A DNA stretch of 64,000 nt from Prunella strophiata. Taxonomy: Eukaryota > Chordata > Aves > Passeriformes > Prunellidae. The position numbers and the translations under genes were made by a program. The stretch is from the NCBI GenBank assembly GCA_036583965.1, contig JAZBQD010000015.1:68232830-68296829 (forward strand), read 5' to 3'. This document shows, in pieces, positions 61,046-64,000 of the stretch. The notes below the pieces were generated by a model, which was given only the letters and a program-made list of their open reading frames with translations, was not told where the DNA came from and did not search any database. The first letter of the stretch is position 1, and each line of letters starts with the position of its first letter.

Positions 61046-63107
61046 CTTAAGTGTTCCAGGAAGCCGAGTGAGTAGTCTCCTTTGCAGTGGGGGCTGAGCT
61101 GGGAGCTGAGAGTGACTCAAGAGCTGGCCATGCCCTCCCTGCTGGGGCATCACCTGGGTCACTGGTGGTGGCAGAGTCTACCTATAGTCCAAGGACAATC
61201 ACACCCCTTATTAGCATCATTTAGGAAGGAAAGAGAGAAGAATTTATGGTAAGTCTCTCTTCCCCAACCCAACTCATATGAAGTAGTAACTGGCTGATGC
61301 AAATGAATGTGTACAAAACCTGTACAGGATCTTCCCTGTGATTGGATCTGTATTGCTGAGCACAAGTAGAGGTGATGTTTTCTGTCCTGGCTGGATATAA
61401 GGGAATTCCAACCATTTGTCCAACACACAAAGGCTTGAGTAGAAAATTAGGGACAGAATAGGTAATAAAAATAGAAAATGGGGTTTGGAATAGTCATTAC
61501 TAAGCGACTTGTGCACCTAAGTACCAAAATAACATTTTCTCACAGTCGTTATAATCCTCTCTTGAGTCTTTAAGAGCATTTCAACACCTTCCATTATTTA
61601 CACATTTTTTTCTCATAGAAGTTGAGTATAGGAATAAACTATAGATAAAATGCAAACCTATGGAACATTTTTCAGGCTCAGGTTTCTTCTACAGTCTCCA
61701 TAGAGCACTGTTAAACTACTATAGTGAGGAAAGCAGGTCCTTTTCAGTAATTTACAACTGCCCTTACTCTAGAGAACAACATTGTTCCTAAAAGTGGGAG
61801 GCAAAATAAGAAAACATAAATTAGAGAGAAAACACAGACTAAAGAGAGTGGTATATGAAGAAATAAAAAAAGTTCTCATAATTGCATTCATTTGCAATCA
61901 TGAGATATAGGAATGCTCTCTACTGAAAAACAAAAACAAAAGCCAGTGAAAGTCATAATTGTAGTGGTTCTCTTGCTGGGGTTAGGGATAAAAAAGCTTT
62001 CAACATAACAGATAGAGCCTAACTTTGACAAATTACATTGTTCAAATGACAATCTGGAAACAATAACTCCGGGATAAATCATCCTGGGCTGATATACTGC
62101 TCTTTTTTTAATACATACTGGATAAACAGATACAAACACCAAAAGTAAAAGACTACATTGTCATGAGAGCATTTCATCACCCTTTTGCAGATATCTACAT
62201 CAAAGAACTGTGGAAATGGTCTCAAAATTTCTTTGTATAAACCACACAATAAGGACCACACATAAAAAATGGATTTTAAAATATTTGGAGGGCAAATACT
62301 GAATATATAAAATGTCAAACAAATTTCAAACACTGAAAAAAAGAGGGGATTTTATATGCAAAGACGATGACTTGAAAATGGATGTAAAGGAATGCAATGC
62401 TTGTGCATTTTTCCAATTGAAATAAAAAATAGTTCATAATATTTTGCCTTGTTCAGTTGAAGCTCTAAAAAACTGTATATTTTGTCTACAGTAAAAATTG
62501 TTTCTATTTTTTTTGTTTTGATCATAACTGTCTCAGTTAAAATTGTGTATTATCTGTTACTGGTCTTTGCAGGAATGACCACGGCTAAGGGTATTTTGTA
62601 ATTTATACACTGACCAAAGCATAAGTGTCAAAGGATCACGTACTACAAAAACCACAAATTTCTTTAAAATGTTCTTATGTTTCAGCATAGAGAGATTGGT
62701 TAGAGAAATTCACAGGTTAAAAATATATCCTTATACAAAAATTGAGGATTGCATTGTTTATGCAAGTATTAGAAACAAGCATGCTTTGCATAACTGATCA
62801 TAATTTGGAGGTTATCTACATGCACTTGTATTACATTTGTTCTCACTAGAATCATATTATTAGTTGACATCATAACTTTTTTCAAATCCCATATCAGTAT
62901 AAACTATGAAGCTAACTTAAAATAAGACTTAAGCACAGCCTACTTACTTATATAGACTTATACTGCCTACAATTCAATAAAAAGATTAACAAAATGAGGG
63001 ATAATTTTATAAAGTACCTGAATATGTTGAAAGGGCTGTTTGTTGAACAGCCACTGAATATTCAGAATTTCTTTCTAATCCTAGATTAGGCAGTTTATTT
63101 CCAATAG

Positions 63108-63110
<3 letters not shown>
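61046..63110. other. Unannotated spacer
   Basis: The first 150 bp (61060-61200) are G+C-richer with direct CTGAG/GAGCTGG echoes; the rest is A+T-rich. No gene or known repeat. Confidence 0.5.

Positions 63111-63139
<29 letters not shown>
63111..63139 (+). repeat. Poly(A) tract, 29 A
   Basis: Uninterrupted mononucleotide run followed by a second run of 10 A. No upstream retrosequence is recognised. Confidence 0.95.
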
Positions 63140-63144
<5 letters not shown>

Positions 63145-64000
63145 AAAAAAACCAAAACAGGGAACTTGGGTATTTTCACTGAAAATGTAGTAATGATGCA
63201 AATATGACAAGCTGAATTCTACTAGTTTAAAAATCTTTAATTGCAGAGTAGGCACAGCTTATCACTGACTTGTCAGTGATAAACACTTTTTAATAACTGC
63301 TGCATATTCATACTTCATTAAGTTTTATTCAAATAGTAGCTTACTGACTTTTTTATTTGATTTCATTTCCATTTTCATCTTAATTCAACATAGAGTAAGA
63401 ACTAAATACAACTTCTCAAAATTAGAAACATTGGAATACACTGATAATATAAAACCAAGGATTAGTAAAACCAGGTTATTGGGTTAGGTTGTTTTGTTAG
63501 GTTGTTAGTATGTCTGTGCATATTTGGGGAAAAAACTTATGAGGTTTGTTTAAACTTTATATGCAGCTTTTCATCAATTTACTAGTAAATGCTAAAGTTT
63601 CCTTGGTGGAAGAAAAGGGAGTAAAAAGTAAAACCTGAAGTGTTGTTGTGTGAATCATAACTTGTGCATGCTCACTAACCTGTGGGTGAAGTAATGGTTT
63701 AAGCTACTTGGACTAAGTCAGCTCTCAATAGTGATCTAGTTTATTCTTGAGTTTAGGCTATGCTATTGGCACATATTTCAGCCTCCATGAGGTAAATCCC
63801 AGTTACCCCTCTTGGCATATATAAAATAATGTGCTATGTTCCTCATTGCTTACTGCTTTATTTCATTCTACTTAGTCTTAGTTTTTCAACAAATATAGAC
63901 AATTTGAATTCCATAGAGTGGTGTAACATGTTACATGTCACATTCAAATATTTCAATTTTTTTAGCAGTCAGTCAAATATTCCTTTGACATAAGGGACTT
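63140..64000. other. Unannotated spacer with one hairpin
   Basis: Holds the perfect inverted repeat at 63259-63282 and a GTTAGGTTGTT direct echo at about 63483-63507. No gene is recognised up to the right edge. Confidence 0.5.
63259..63282. repeat. Perfect 11-bp inverted repeat, 2-nt spacer
   Basis: Arms TTATCACTGAC (63259-63269) and GTCAGTGATAA (63272-63282) with TT between. GATAA at the ends equals a GATA-factor core on both strands, giving a dyad. Confidence 0.85.

Overview
The window looks like non-coding DNA from a bird nuclear genome. It is A+T-rich by eye, has no CpG-island-like stretch, and its identifiable repeats are mostly fragments of CR1, the dominant LINE of birds and other sauropsids. 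Two well-supported solo LTRs of endogenous retroviruses are also present. I could not support any cellular protein-coding gene, tRNA, rRNA, CRISPR array or bacterial-type operon. The open frames are short and scattered; the longest (about 180 codons at 23.3-23.9 kb) lies wholly inside an LTR. The window is best read as intergenic DNA or the inside of a large intron. A passerine is possible because the LTRs resemble songbird ERV LTRs as I remember them, but that is weak evidence.

Layout. At 1-859 is the 3' part of a CR1 on the + strand. At 1981-2310 is a minus-strand CR1 3' end, followed at 2552-2880 by a minus-strand relic of what looks like CR1 ORF1 (SGNH-esterase end). From 3 to 13 kb I see little beyond homopolymer and low-complexity tracts. 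At 13.5-13.9 kb is a possible minus-strand LTR, at 14.76-14.95 kb a T/G-only tract, and at 17.76-18.24 and 19.66-20.24 kb two more CR1 copies.

The most readable stretch is 21.4-23.9 kb. A minus-strand CR1 (21431-22915) is split by a 609-bp solo LTR with a perfect 6-bp target duplication. A second solo LTR of 922 bp, with a 5-bp duplication, follows 66 bp beyond the CR1 end. CR1 pieces recur at 26.45-26.73, 38.07-38.52 (internally deleted) and 47.31-47.93 kb (old), with a possible very old one near 36.0-36.2 kb. An LTR-like insertion of uncertain class, bounded by an 11-bp direct repeat, lies at 60.47-61.03 kb. Two long G tracts are at 52.14 and 57.39 kb.

No gene system is visible. The elements are independent retroelement insertions, and their nesting gives a relative order: the CR1 at 21.4-22.9 kb came first and the 609-bp LTR afterwards. 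A few segments have the look of conserved non-coding elements (17.15-17.4, 49.6-49.8, 52.7-52.9 kb), which only a cross-species alignment can confirm. No previously undescribed biological system could be supported from the sequence alone.
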